Assembly (NCBI RefSeq): GCF_001624705.1
Contig: NZ_JSEO01000006.1
Span: 124,001 to 188,000, forward strand
Source: Marinomonas sp. SBI8L
Lineage (GTDB): Bacteria; Pseudomonadota; Gammaproteobacteria; Pseudomonadales; Marinomonadaceae
Length of the DNA stretch: 64,000 bases
Reading direction: 5' to 3'
Below the pieces are notes generated by a model that was not told the origin of the DNA, searched no databases, and saw only the letters and a program-made list of their open reading frames with translations. Both the position numbers and the translations under genes were made by a program. Each line of letters begins with the position of its first letter. Positions within the stretch are counted from its first letter, which is position 1. Positions 16,499 to 25,107 of the stretch are shown here, piece by piece.

Positions 16499-17971
16499 TT
16501 AAGCTTGTGCTGTTAGAGGTTGCTTTGTGTCTTTCGACTCTCTGAATAAACCGGGTTTTGCATGAGCCACTAAGGCATTACCTATCAAGGTGGTTAACAA
16601 AGAAACAATGGCAACGATATGAGCATTTTCAAATGCAGCTAAACCTATGCTGTGCTTGATATCACTAAAAGACCATAGCAGGTTCACTATCCATGCAGAT
16701 AAGACAACCATAAGGGCAACACCTGAATGACGTTTCCAATAAAGGCCTGTCACTATGATAAAGAAGAATGGTACTAACCAAGCAAATAACCAAGTAATTG
16801 CCAAAATAACATTTGGTTGGAAGAAAAAGGTCATACTAGCTGCAATGATACCAATTAGAATGATCACATTACGGATCACACTTTGCTCCATTTTAGCGGA
16901 CAATCCACCTTTAACATTCGCTCCAACTATGTCTTTAGCAAAGATGGTTGCTGGCGCAAGCGCTGACATGGCAAAGGTTGAAAGCAAAGCACCTAAAAAG
17001 CCAGCTTGAAGTAAAACCACCAACCAAGAAGGTAAAAGTTCAACTATCATGGTTGCCCCTGCTAACTTTGGCCCTAAAGCCGCAAACTCAGGAATCGTTG
17101 CGGCTGCCAGCCCCACCAGCACAGGAAATACTCCAAACATGCCGTTTATGGGTGCAGCTATCCATAATGAACGCTTGATGACCTTTTCATTTTTTGCAGA
17201 CATTGCTGATTGCATGCCTTGTTGGTTAACAGATTGAGAAAAAACCACTGAGAAAATCGCCGCCAAGGCAAAGCCAACTAACAGATCCGGCGTCCCTAAA
17301 ATGGATAATTTAAACGCTTGATCATTCTCAACATAATGAGCTGTCACCCCTTCCCAACCGCCGGGAATAACAAAGGCAAGATAAATACCAGCAATGATAA
17401 TAGAGGCATACATGACAATGGCATTGATCAAGTTGACCCACATAGTTTGCTTTATTCCCCCCATACAAACATACGCAGTACCTATGGCAGCACCAAGTAC
17501 AGAAGACCAACCTAATGACCAATCTGACATAGCAGAAATACCTATACCTAATGTTTGAGTTTCAAGCGTCACAAGCCCGAACACAACCATGGCACCAACG
17601 CAGGCGGTATAGGTTCTTAACCGCTTGTTATAAAGTTTGCCAATCAGCTCAGGAATAGTCGATGTGCCTATTCGACGGATCCAACGCCCTGTTCCTAAGC
17701 AAATAACACAAATTAATATGGTATGTGCAAAGCAAAACCAAAGCGCTACGGCCCCCAACACAAAGGACATTTCCATTAACCCGTATACGTGAGCAGAGCC
17801 AAGATAGGTAATCGCGATAGTGACTGAAAACATAGCAATACCGGCATCACGCCCCCCTAAAGCCATGTCAGTAATTGAGTGAGTTTGCTTTTCTTTCCAC
17901 CTTAGATACCAACCTATTCCACCAATCACAAAGATGTTATAGATAAGAACCATGAGTAATATACTGCTCAT
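16499..17971 (-). CDS. Sodium:solute symporter (SSS family)
   Basis: This protein of about 490 residues has some 13 hydrophobic segments. Typical SSS features are the early GGRDAGIAMFSVTIAITYLG, GRWIRRIGTSTIPELIGKLY, and GFLGALLSTFAMSALAPATI near helix 8. I chose ATG 17971 (MSSILLMVLIYN) because CGAGG lies 7 bases upstream; the frame is open back to 18064, but that extension is hydrophilic and overlaps what may be repeat-element debris. It imports an organic solute with Na+ in the inner membrane. It is followed by two tiny membrane proteins and preceded by catabolic enzymes, so it probably imports their substrate. Confidence 0.9.
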   Translation of the reverse strand: MSSILLMVLIYNIFVIGGIGWYLRWKEKQTHSITDMALGGRDAGIAMFSVTIAITYLGSAHVYGLMEMSFVLGAVALWFCFAHTILICVICLGTGRWIRRIGTSTIPELIGKLYNKRLRTYTACVGAMVVFGLVTLETQTLGIGISAMSDWSLGWSSVLGAAIGTAYVCMGGIKQTMWVNLINAIVMYASIIIAGIYLAFVIPGGWEGVTAHYVENDQAFKLSILGTPDLLVGFALAAIFSVVFSQSVNQQGMQSAMSAKNEKVIKRSLWIAAPINGMFGVFPVLVGLAAATIPEFAALGPKLAGATMIVELLPSWLVVLLQAGFLGALLSTFAMSALAPATIFAKDIVGANVKGGLSAKMEQSVIRNVIILIGIIAASMTFFFQPNVILAITWLFAWLVPFFFIIVTGLYWKRHSGVALMVVLSAWIVNLLWSFSDIKHSIGLAAFENAHIVAIVSLLTTLIGNALVAHAKPGLFRESKDTKQPLTAQA

Positions 17972-18014
17972 ACTAAACCTCGATAATATTATTTTTATTT
18001 TATCTATAGGAAAG

Positions 18015-18055
18015 TGAGGTTTAAGTTTCCTCTTCTCAGTCTGATAAAACAAATC
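18015..18055 (+). repeat. Possible terminal fragment of the dispersed element
   Basis: TTTAAGTTTCCTCTTCTCAG and the bases that follow resemble the left end of the 263-bp element just inside its terminal repeat (TTAAGTCACCTCTTCTCAG). The GGAACCTGCG tip and the rest of the element are missing. The match is short and may be a relic or chance. Confidence 0.35.
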
Positions 18056-18138
18056 GTCACACACTAAGACGGGAATACCGCTTTCGTCACTTCCCTGGTT
18101 ATTTATTCATTAAGAATAGGTGATTAAATGCCAAAGGA

Positions 18139-18954
18139 TTAACCGGCGGTACAACCTCCATCAACGTAAAGTGTTTGACCATTCATAAAGTCTGATGCGG
18201 GCGCAGAAAGGAAAAGAACCGTTCCTATCATGTCATGGGTTTCGGCCACACGCCCCATAGGAAGACGCGCTAAAAATGGGGCGATTCGAACTGGATCTTC
18301 ACAAATTTCTTGAGTAAGAGGAGACTTAACTAACGTCGGTGCGATCGCATTCACATTAATATTAAAACCAGCCTCTCTGCCTTTAAACGCCCATTCAGTT
18401 GCAAGCTGTTTAGTCAGATTATCCACAGCGGCCTTTGATGCCGCATAGGCAGTATAACCATCTGGATGACCACTAAAGCCTCTCACCGAAGAGGTGTTGA
18501 CTATCTTGCCATGCCCTTGTTGCATAAAGTATCGTCCAAATACCTGGCATGGAATCAAGGTGCCTGTGACATTTACCTGCATAACTTGATTAAACTTATC
18601 GGCGGGCATTTCCTCTGCTGCCGCCCTAAAAGCCATGCCGGCATTGTTAATCAAGATATCTATCTTCCCAAAATCTTGATCGATTTTCTCCACTAAGCTT
18701 TGCAATCCAACTGGGTCGGTCACATCTGATGCGATGGCAATGCAATCGCCCCCAACGCGTTTGACACTGGCAACGGTTTCTTCAAGGGTGGACATATTTC
18801 TTGCCGTCACCACCACTTTTGCACCATGCAAGGCAAAAGCTTGAGCGTATGCCGCTCCTAGGGTGCCATTCCCCCCTGTGATGACAACCACCTTTTCTTT
18901 TAGGTTGAATATATTAAGAGCAAAAGTATTACTCCAGGTTTCTGTCATAGACAT
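18139..18954 (-). CDS. Classical short-chain dehydrogenase/reductase in catabolic operon
   Basis: This 271-residue SDR has ITGGNGTLGAAYAQAFA for cofactor binding, ILINNAGMAF, the catalytic Ser in IVNTSSVRGFSG, Tyr-x3-Lys in YTAYAASKAAVDNL, and a C-terminal SDFMNGQTLYVDGGCTAG typical of 3-oxoacyl-reductase-like members. AAGTGAG precedes the ATG at good spacing. It lies between the cupin gene and the symporter in the minus-strand operon and probably oxidises or reduces a hydroxy/oxo group of the pathway substrate. Confidence 0.92.
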   Translation of the reverse strand: MSMTETWSNTFALNIFNLKEKVVVITGGNGTLGAAYAQAFALHGAKVVVTARNMSTLEETVASVKRVGGDCIAIASDVTDPVGLQSLVEKIDQDFGKIDILINNAGMAFRAAAEEMPADKFNQVMQVNVTGTLIPCQVFGRYFMQQGHGKIVNTSSVRGFSGHPDGYTAYAASKAAVDNLTKQLATEWAFKGREAGFNINVNAIAPTLVKSPLTQEICEDPVRIAPFLARLPMGRVAETHDMIGTVLFLSAPASDFMNGQTLYVDGGCTAG

Positions 18955-19006
18955 AATTGACTCACTTTTTATTTTTCTTAGCCTGATTTTTAGGTTTTGA
19001 TGGGAC

Positions 19007-19363
19007 TTAATGCGTCGATACAGTCACCAAAGCCGTTGTCGTTTTATTAGTATGATTAAACACACTGCGACCTTCATTCGGGTATATGGCAATCGAATCC
19101 CCCTCTGCTAATAAAAGGGATTCGCCACTAGCACTGGTTACTGTCAGCTCGCCTTTTACGATGAAATAGGTTTTTTCAAACTCGGCTCCGAAGCTGCCTT
19201 TTTCATACTGCATCTCAGCACCACCTTTAGGTAAAAAATAAGACAGACCTTGCCAAAACTGAGTAATCCCAGTTTCTTCTTTGCCTTGAAGCTTAAGCGC
19301 AGTCATATCAAAATGGGCTGGAGGGTTATAAGGTTGAACCTTATCTAGTGATACTTTTTTCAT
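19007..19363 (-). CDS. Cupin-domain protein
   Basis: This 118-residue single-domain beta-barrel protein has the cupin motif 2 region LLLAEGDSIAIYPNEGRSVFNH, while motif 1 (GAEFEKTYFIVKGELTV) has Glu but lacks the classical His pair, so metal binding is uncertain. It sits in the catabolic operon between the cyclase-family hydrolase and the SDR. Small cupins in such operons may be isomerases, dioxygenase-like enzymes or sensing proteins. No reaction can be assigned. Confidence 0.8.
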   Translation of the reverse strand: MKKVSLDKVQPYNPPAHFDMTALKLQGKEETGITQFWQGLSYFLPKGGAEMQYEKGSFGAEFEKTYFIVKGELTVTSASGESLLLAEGDSIAIYPNEGRSVFNHTNKTTTALVTVSTH

Positions 19364-19456
19364 TCTTTATCACCTCATTGAGCACGAATTAGATGAGATG
19401 AGCCCAATATTCTATTAAGCTCACCTTTTAGGGTTCTTTCTTAAATTGGTAATAAC

Positions 19457-20392
19457 CTAGTGATCACCGTATGGGTAAACTCGGGTTGGTACATCATTGA
19501 GATCGGCTTCGTCAATTTCAGCGACTAATCGCACCATGGAACCATCTCCTTCTACCCAACGTATTGGGAAGCCCATGATCTTAAAGCGTTTACCCACCAC
19601 TTTTTCCAAGTCACCACCGACATTTTCCCATCCGGTAATGCCATTACCTAGCATGAGCTTATGACAAGGTTCCCAAGTTCCCCCTGTGCCTGCTTTTTCT
19701 TCAATTTCACCGTACAACTCATAATAGGCAGACTCACCATGGAGCTTGATAAAGCGGTCTTTTTCGAACCAGGCGTAAGCATCTTCACCAAACTTTTCAA
19801 TAAACTCATCAACAATAGGTTTGCCACTTTTACCCATGAGATTCATAGGAATGCCATTACGCCCCATAGAGGTATGTAGAGGATGGTCTAGGGCTTGTTG
19901 GTCCATACCCACAGTTTTCACCTTGTGTTTCACGAACCAATGCCCTGCTTCTACACCACAACCTGTGGCATAGTGGAAGTAGTCTTTTGAATCATCCCAG
20001 TTTAGGTGCATACCCGTTCTTAGAATCACTATCATGCCTTCTAGCTCTTCGTTCTTCATACCGGCTCTTCGGACGGCATCATCAAGATCTTCAGCGGTGA
20101 TTAACCCCCAAACATGGGTTTTAATATCTAGACAAACAGCATCGCCATAATACTCATCAAGCTCCATTTCGTGAGTATACCGAGCACGCCTTCCATCGAA
20201 TTCTTTATCCATAACATGACGCGGCGAGTCAGCATGGGTACCACAATGCATCACAATTTTAAGTGATTGGGTTAACACACCAGATTTAGCGATACCATGC
20301 ACTGTATCTATGTCTGGTTTTTTAAAATAAGGCCAAACTGGCATGTTAGGGCCAAATGGATGGCTTAAATCAACAAGTACTTTCTTACCCAT
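19457..20392 (-). CDS. Cyclase-family (kynurenine-formamidase-like) metal-dependent hydrolase
   Basis: The product of about 311 residues has the hallmark HCGTHADSPRHV metal-binding motif and an N-terminal LVDLSHPFGPNMPVWPYF, as in PF04199 cyclase/formamidase enzymes. Later VGMDQQALDHPLHTSMG is also typical. It is longer than bacterial KynB (about 210 residues), resembling the isatin-hydrolase/cyclase branch. I chose ATG 20392 because AGGAGAG lies 7 bases upstream; the frame is open 13 codons further. It probably hydrolyses an amide, lactone or cyclic bond of the pathway substrate. It is part of the BKACE operon. Confidence 0.85.
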   Translation of the reverse strand: MGKKVLVDLSHPFGPNMPVWPYFKKPDIDTVHGIAKSGVLTQSLKIVMHCGTHADSPRHVMDKEFDGRRARYTHEMELDEYYGDAVCLDIKTHVWGLITAEDLDDAVRRAGMKNEELEGMIVILRTGMHLNWDDSKDYFHYATGCGVEAGHWFVKHKVKTVGMDQQALDHPLHTSMGRNGIPMNLMGKSGKPIVDEFIEKFGEDAYAWFEKDRFIKLHGESAYYELYGEIEEKAGTGGTWEPCHKLMLGNGITGWENVGGDLEKVVGKRFKIMGFPIRWVEGDGSMVRLVAEIDEADLNDVPTRVYPYGDH

Positions 20393-20469
20393 AATTTCTC
20401 TCCTGCATAGTGAAATTAGATGATTGACCACCTTAATTTGGTGGATGATTAATTGTTTTTAGTGAAACC

Positions 20470-21339
20470 TTAAGTACGAGCCAGCAACATCTCGGGGGTG
20501 TTTTGTAAGCTCAAAATCTGTCGTGTTTCATCTGGGGTCGCGATTGTTTTATCTAGCTCTGCCACCATTCGCTTGGTGCGCTCAACAAACTCAGTGTTTG
20601 ATTTCGCTAACTGGCCTTTTCGATAAAAGATGTTGTCTTCCATGCCCACACGAACATTTCCACCTAGGGCTAGAGCGGCATACATAATGGGAAGATGACC
20701 ACGGCCAATCCCCAGTGCAGACCAAGTAAAATTGTCACCAAGGTTGTCTTTGCAAACACTCAGTAAAAACATGAGGTTTTTCACTTCCGCCGTCATACCA
20801 CCTGGTGCCCCCAGTACAAATTGAATATGAGGGGGGGTCTGAATCAGCCCTTTTTTGATGTAATAAAGCAGGTTGTAAATCATGCCCACATCAAAAATCT
20901 CAATCTCAGGTTTCACATGACAATCCGCCATTGCGACTGCAAGCTTCTCCAGAAATTTAGGGCTATTTTCAAAGATGGTTGAGTGAGCCCAGTTCATAGT
21001 GCCAGCATCAAAAGAGGCTATTTCTGGACGTAACTCTTGAAAAGGTCGCATACGGGTTTCGTCATCCAACCCAAGGCCACCCGATGTGGTGAGATTAATC
21101 ACTATGTCTGAACGAGAGCGAACTAATTCAACGGTTTCAGCAAACTTATCAAAATCCATGGATGCGTTGTCTTCATCGTCTCGAACATGAATATGCGCAA
21201 TTGAGGCTCCTGCTTCACCACAAAGTACTATCTCATCCGCTTCCTCTTGCGGTGTTAATGGCACATAAGGTGAGTCAGCTTTTTTGGGCCAAGCCCCGGT
21301 ACATGCAACGGTTAATATAACTTTATCTTCAAGTGACAT
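20470..21339 (-). CDS. Beta-keto acid cleavage enzyme (BKACE, DUF849)
   Basis: The 289-residue TIM-barrel protein shows the BKACE zinc-site motif AHIHVRD near residue 50, an ILTVACTGAWPKK N-terminus, VKPEIEIFDVGMI in the middle, and GHLPIMYAALALGGNVRVGMED with the conserved Glu-Asp near residue 235. BKACE enzymes take a beta-keto acid and acetyl-CoA and release acetoacetate plus a new acyl-CoA. With the adjacent 3-hydroxyacyl-CoA dehydrogenase-type gene, the likely order is oxidation of a beta-hydroxy acid and then cleavage. The substrate side chain cannot be told from the sequence. Confidence 0.93.
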   Translation of the reverse strand: MSLEDKVILTVACTGAWPKKADSPYVPLTPQEEADEIVLCGEAGASIAHIHVRDDEDNASMDFDKFAETVELVRSRSDIVINLTTSGGLGLDDETRMRPFQELRPEIASFDAGTMNWAHSTIFENSPKFLEKLAVAMADCHVKPEIEIFDVGMIYNLLYYIKKGLIQTPPHIQFVLGAPGGMTAEVKNLMFLLSVCKDNLGDNFTWSALGIGRGHLPIMYAALALGGNVRVGMEDNIFYRKGQLAKSNTEFVERTKRMVAELDKTIATPDETRQILSLQNTPEMLLART

Positions 21340-21411
21340 GGTGAACCTCGATCTTGAAATAGGTTGAGTTAAAAGTGGCCTTTCTGGACCACCAGAATAA
21401 GAATATAAGGC

Positions 21412-22326
21412 TTAACTTTGCTGGGTTTGATTCACTTTTAAGAGATAATCAACTAGGTCCGATTTCACTTTATTGGCCTCTTTTTCTGACCATGACATAA
21501 AGCCTCTACCAGCCTTCATGCCCAGTTCGCCCTTCGCGACTTTTTGCTGTAAAAGCGGCGATGGCGATTCATCTCGGTTAATACCTTTTAAAATCACATT
21601 GTGAATATCTAAAGTAAGATCCAAGCCAACCAGATCGCTGTTTTCAATCGGGCCTAACACAGGTAAACGCAGACCAAATGAATTTTTTACAACCACGTCG
21701 ACGGTTTCAGCGTCACAAACACCGTCATTGATTAACGCAATAGCTTCGCGCCATAAGGCATGTTGAAGTCTGTTACCGACAAACCCCGCAACATCTTTTT
21801 TGACATGTACAGGCTTCTTACCGACCTGCTCTAACAAATCAATTGTTTGATCAACAACCCAATCACTGGTGGTTTCTGACTGAACAACTTCAACAAGCGG
21901 AATGAGATAAGCAGGGTTCCACCAATGGGTTCCAACAAGACGGCCTTTATGGTCCAAGTCTTGGCCTATTTCTTTAATGGGAATAACAGAGGTATTGCTT
22001 GCCAGAATGGCATTCTCTTTAACTAAAGGAAGTAACTCTCGGAAAATGGCGCGTTTGACCTCAAGCTGCTCTGGCGCGGCTTCAAACACAATATCAGCAC
22101 CATCTACCGTCTCTGCAAGACTGTTTGAAACGATAAGATTCTCAAGACAATCATGAGGTTCTTTTACCAAGTCTAAATTCTGACGCAGACGATCAGCTAG
22201 GCTTTTCAACGAAGATTCAACAGGGTCATAAACCCTAACCAGCTTACCTTGGCTAGCAAAAACCTGTGCAATGCCAGCGCCCATAAGACCTGCGCCGATA
22301 ACGGCGATTGTGTTTATATTTTGCAT
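21412..22326 (-). CDS. 3-hydroxyacyl-CoA dehydrogenase-family enzyme
   Basis: This 304-residue protein has the NAD-binding IAVIGAGLMGAGIAQVFA, FEAAPEQLEVK, the catalytic His region RLVGTHWWNPAYLIPLVEVV and GFVGNRLQHALWREA, followed by a C-terminal dimerisation domain. The HWWNP variant (HFFNP in fatty-acid enzymes) and the solo architecture fit the L-carnitine-dehydrogenase / hydroxy-acid branch more than beta-oxidation. It is the first gene of the operon (HAD, BKACE, cyclase, cupin, SDR, symporter, two small proteins) and likely makes the beta-keto acid that the BKACE cleaves. Confidence 0.9.
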   Translation of the reverse strand: MQNINTIAVIGAGLMGAGIAQVFASQGKLVRVYDPVESSLKSLADRLRQNLDLVKEPHDCLENLIVSNSLAETVDGADIVFEAAPEQLEVKRAIFRELLPLVKENAILASNTSVIPIKEIGQDLDHKGRLVGTHWWNPAYLIPLVEVVQSETTSDWVVDQTIDLLEQVGKKPVHVKKDVAGFVGNRLQHALWREAIALINDGVCDAETVDVVVKNSFGLRLPVLGPIENSDLVGLDLTLDIHNVILKGINRDESPSPLLQQKVAKGELGMKAGRGFMSWSEKEANKVKSDLVDYLLKVNQTQQS

Positions 22327-22916
22327 TATCTATTGCTCTTATTTTTATTTTGGTGCTTAAAAAGAAACGTAATTAACAAATGGATAAACGACTCTTTTTA
22401 GCTAGTCTTGCAATAAATACTGTACCGCAAAACGATACATGTCAACCACAATACGGCCATTATTTATATTTCAATTACCTGACTCGCTCTTTTTGGATGA
22501 TGTACGAAGGAGAAAATATCGCCTTAAGATTCTGATTAGTAACAATAAAAAAAATATTTTCATGCTTTTATAGGGCAAAAAAAAGACTCTGTTTTTTTAA
22601 AAAGAAAAAGGGTAAAAACGTTTTTTAGGCAGCTCTTAGCAAAAAATAGATTTTTAAAACTGAGTAAATTGATCCAAATAGAGCGCTTACGTCTAACATG
22701 ATGAATCTAAAAAAGATTAAAAATCAGGTAGTCAATTTGCTTAAAGGTTGAGACTTTTTGGCTGGTGTTTCTTTTTCTAAATTGGTTGAAGTGTGATTTA
22801 GATTTAAAGCTTTTTAATTGGATTAATATGAGCAGATGTTAGGAGACAGAGGTCTTATTCAAATTACAAAAACGAGAACATAGCCTAAAAATATAGAAGC
22901 AAAAAATATAGACGTA
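22327..22916. other. Promoter region of the catabolic operon, otherwise empty
   Basis: About 590 bp with no credible gene on either strand. It must hold the promoter of the BKACE operon. The only structured sequence I see is the dyad at 22421-22439. The right part is AT-rich with homopolymer runs. Confidence 0.7.
22421..22439. promoter_or_regulatory. Operator-like dyad upstream of the BKACE operon
   Basis: TGTACCGCAAAACGATACA has 7-bp arms with one mismatch around a 5-base centre and lies 95-113 bp before the first gene. The half CGATACA also occurs upstream of the TRAP binding-protein gene (14026-14032) and, inverted, upstream of iclR (15237-15243). It could be a site for the locus IclR regulator. 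The heptamer also occurs elsewhere, so this is only suggestive. Confidence 0.35.
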
Positions 22917-22939
22917 AAAGGGCTCGATATTAGCCCTTT
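22917..22939 (-). terminator. Terminator of the monooxygenase gene
   Basis: AAAGGGCT and AGCCCTTT form a perfect 8-bp stem around seven bases. On the minus strand it is followed by TT, 30 bp after the monooxygenase stop codon. Confidence 0.7.
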
Positions 22940-22969
22940 AGTGCCCATGGAACGACTGTTGTTTTCAGA

Positions 22970-24127
22970 TTAAGGCCAAGCGTACATCAGCTGCGCACTT
23001 TTCTGCATCATGAATTTCGACATATGTTTAACCGCAGTATCTCGCATATAACAGGCAACTGGGTTAGAAAAATTTGTTAATTGACCTATTTGCCAAGCGG
23101 TTTTAACTAGGTTGTCCACTTTCTTTCGTCTTGCTTTTTCAAAGATCTTAAATGCCGCTTCAGCATCCTGATCTTGACTGATAGCTGATGACAGAGTTTG
23201 CGCAAGAAGATGTGCATCTTCAATAGCTTGGGCACCACCTTGCCCTAAGTTAGGTGTGCTTGCATGAGCCGCATCTCCCATCAAAACTACGTTCCTATCT
23301 GACCAATTAGATAAAGGCGCAAGATCATAAATAGGATCTTGAATAATTTGGTTTGGCAAAGTGCTTTCTATTATGGCTTGCACTGGAGAAAGGTAGTTTT
23401 CGAATTGACTAATCACTGATGGAAAATCAACACTTTGTTCTAAAGGAAATTTTTGATGTTGCGTTGCATACCAGTAGACTTGCTCAGGTGCAATTTTCAC
23501 GAACCCAAACCGGGTGCCTTGCCCCCAAATTTCGGTGAGCTGAGTACGCCACTTTTCATCGAGTTCGATATTAGCGACACCACGCCAACAAATTTGCCCA
23601 GAATAACGTAAACTGGACTCAGCAGAATGACGAGAAAACAAGCTGTTTCTTACCTTGGACCTAAGGCCGTCTGCACCAATCACAAAATCTGCACTGATAT
23701 TAACCTTATTGTAAAAATCCACTTTTACTTTATTCCCGTTAAAATTGAGATTGTCACACTTATGACCAAGATTGATCTGCTTATTGTTAAGCTTGTTTAG
23801 TAGCAGTTTTTGCAGCTCTCCCCTGTGTATTGCATGGGTTTGAAAGCGTTTACCATGATATGCATAATTTGTTGATGAAGATGAAAGCACTTCCCCGTTT
23901 GCATTCATAATCACCATGGATTGAATCGGCTGAGCAAAGGGTTTTAACGCTTCAACCAGATTATATTGAGCCAATACAGCCATAGCATTTGGTGGAATGA
24001 GTATGCCTGCACCTTTAACACTAAGTTCAGGTGCAGCTTCAAATATTTGATACTCAATACCTTGAGATTCAAGCGCTATGGCTGTTGTTAATCCACCAAT
24101 ACCTGCGCCAACTATGATTCCTTTCAT
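22970..24127 (-). CDS. FAD-dependent aromatic-type monooxygenase
   Basis: This 385-residue protein has the three group A flavoprotein hydroxylase fingerprints: IIVGAGIGGLTTAIAL at the N-terminus, FVIGADGLRSKVRNSLF in the middle (the DG motif), and LMGDAAHASTPNLGQGGAQA (GD motif). Such enzymes hydroxylate aromatic or other cyclic substrates with NAD(P)H and O2. GAGGTAAAAAATG gives a good start. It stands alone between the BKACE promoter region and the lectin gene, so the substrate is not suggested by neighbours. Confidence 0.92.
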   Translation of the reverse strand: MKGIIVGAGIGGLTTAIALESQGIEYQIFEAAPELSVKGAGILIPPNAMAVLAQYNLVEALKPFAQPIQSMVIMNANGEVLSSSSTNYAYHGKRFQTHAIHRGELQKLLLNKLNNKQINLGHKCDNLNFNGNKVKVDFYNKVNISADFVIGADGLRSKVRNSLFSRHSAESSLRYSGQICWRGVANIELDEKWRTQLTEIWGQGTRFGFVKIAPEQVYWYATQHQKFPLEQSVDFPSVISQFENYLSPVQAIIESTLPNQIIQDPIYDLAPLSNWSDRNVVLMGDAAHASTPNLGQGGAQAIEDAHLLAQTLSSAISQDQDAEAAFKIFEKARRKKVDNLVKTAWQIGQLTNFSNPVACYMRDTAVKHMSKFMMQKSAQLMYAWP

Positions 24128-24311
24128 TTTTTACCTCTTACAATCGGATGTTAATCTTTTTGCATCAAGCGCTAATAAGAGCATAAGCAGGTTAAAAAAG
24201 GCAAAGCCTTATCTCAAAAAGCATTCACGAGTTGCTATTTATCCCATTATCGCTAGCGTGCCTCCTCTCTATTCGAATAAAAAGGAGACATTACTAGCAA
24301 GACTTAATCTA

Positions 24312-24830
24312 TTAATTGGTACCCGTTGCCCAGAGTGCTTTACCAATATCTGAATAGATCACGAGATTACCATCGCTTTGCATGATAATTCGGTTGCCAT
24401 TTGGATGAGTACCTGAAGCCCATTTAGCCTTACCTTTTGCATCATAGATAACCAAGTTACCATCGCCTTGGAAGATAGCGCGATAACCTGATCCCTGATT
24501 TGTACCACTGGCCCAAAAAGCTTTTGAGATAGTGCCAGAGTCTTTCTTGTACAAAACAAGATTGCCATCACCCTGCATACTCAATATGCGAGTTTTGGTT
24601 TCAATAGATTCACCTGCTTCTAAACTAAATTGGCCTGCATAGAATGAAAGCATGCTTTTTAACTCTTCTGGTTTAGCTTTTTTAAACTTTAATTTTGCCT
24701 TAATTTTTTGAGGATTAAGTGTGTCTTTCACCTTAGACATATCTATTTTCTTCTTTACGTTACTCCCATCGATTTTATCTATTGCCTGCTTTTTCGACTT
24801 TGCTTTTGAAACCTTATCAGATAGATTCAC
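24312..24830 (-). CDS. Bulb-type (monocot mannose-binding-like) lectin-domain protein with Lys-rich N-terminus
   Basis: This 172-residue protein ends in one B-lectin domain with three mannose-site motifs, QGDGNLVLY, QGDGNLVIY and QSDGNLVIY, each followed by a WASGT/WATGT turn. The first 65 residues are extremely rich in lysine and predicted helical, with no signal peptide. The start is GTG 24830, with GAGG 7 bases before it. Related bacterial proteins include secreted lectin-like bacteriocins of the LlpA type, but those carry two lectin domains. The function here is unknown; carbohydrate binding is inferred from the motifs. Confidence 0.85.
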   Translation of the reverse strand: MNLSDKVSKAKSKKQAIDKIDGSNVKKKIDMSKVKDTLNPQKIKAKLKFKKAKPEELKSMLSFYAGQFSLEAGESIETKTRILSMQGDGNLVLYKKDSGTISKAFWASGTNQGSGYRAIFQGDGNLVIYDAKGKAKWASGTHPNGNRIIMQSDGNLVIYSDIGKALWATGTN

Positions 24831-25107
24831 CTTGTTACCTCACTTTGCTAACAGTTAAATTCCAACCGTTTGAACCTCTTAAAACAGGCAACAAGATTAT
24901 TAAATAATGTGAGATTAGCGCTTGGTTTTATCAATGGAGATATTGGGTGAGCTGATCTCAACATGGAGTCCGTACATTAAATAGCGACTAATGACTAAAA
25001 ACTGAAGTTAGCTTACCAAGTAAGAAAATAAGCTTTTGAACAAAGTCCTCTGTATAATCAATTGATACTATTAAGCTTTAACTTATAACATTTCTTTGGG
25101 AGGCAAG

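Noticed and set aside
16755-17522. Several 60-85-codon frames on both strands inside the symporter
   Set aside because: They are in other frames of a clear multi-helix symporter and have no ribosome-binding site.
17972-18064. Longer N-terminus for the symporter
   Set aside because: The extra 31 residues are hydrophilic and overlap possible repeat debris; ATG 17971 has CGAGG in the right place.
16227-22326. Assignment of the BKACE operon to carnitine degradation
   Set aside because: The dehydrogenase and BKACE fit, but the usual thioesterase and betaine genes are absent and a cyclase-family hydrolase is present.
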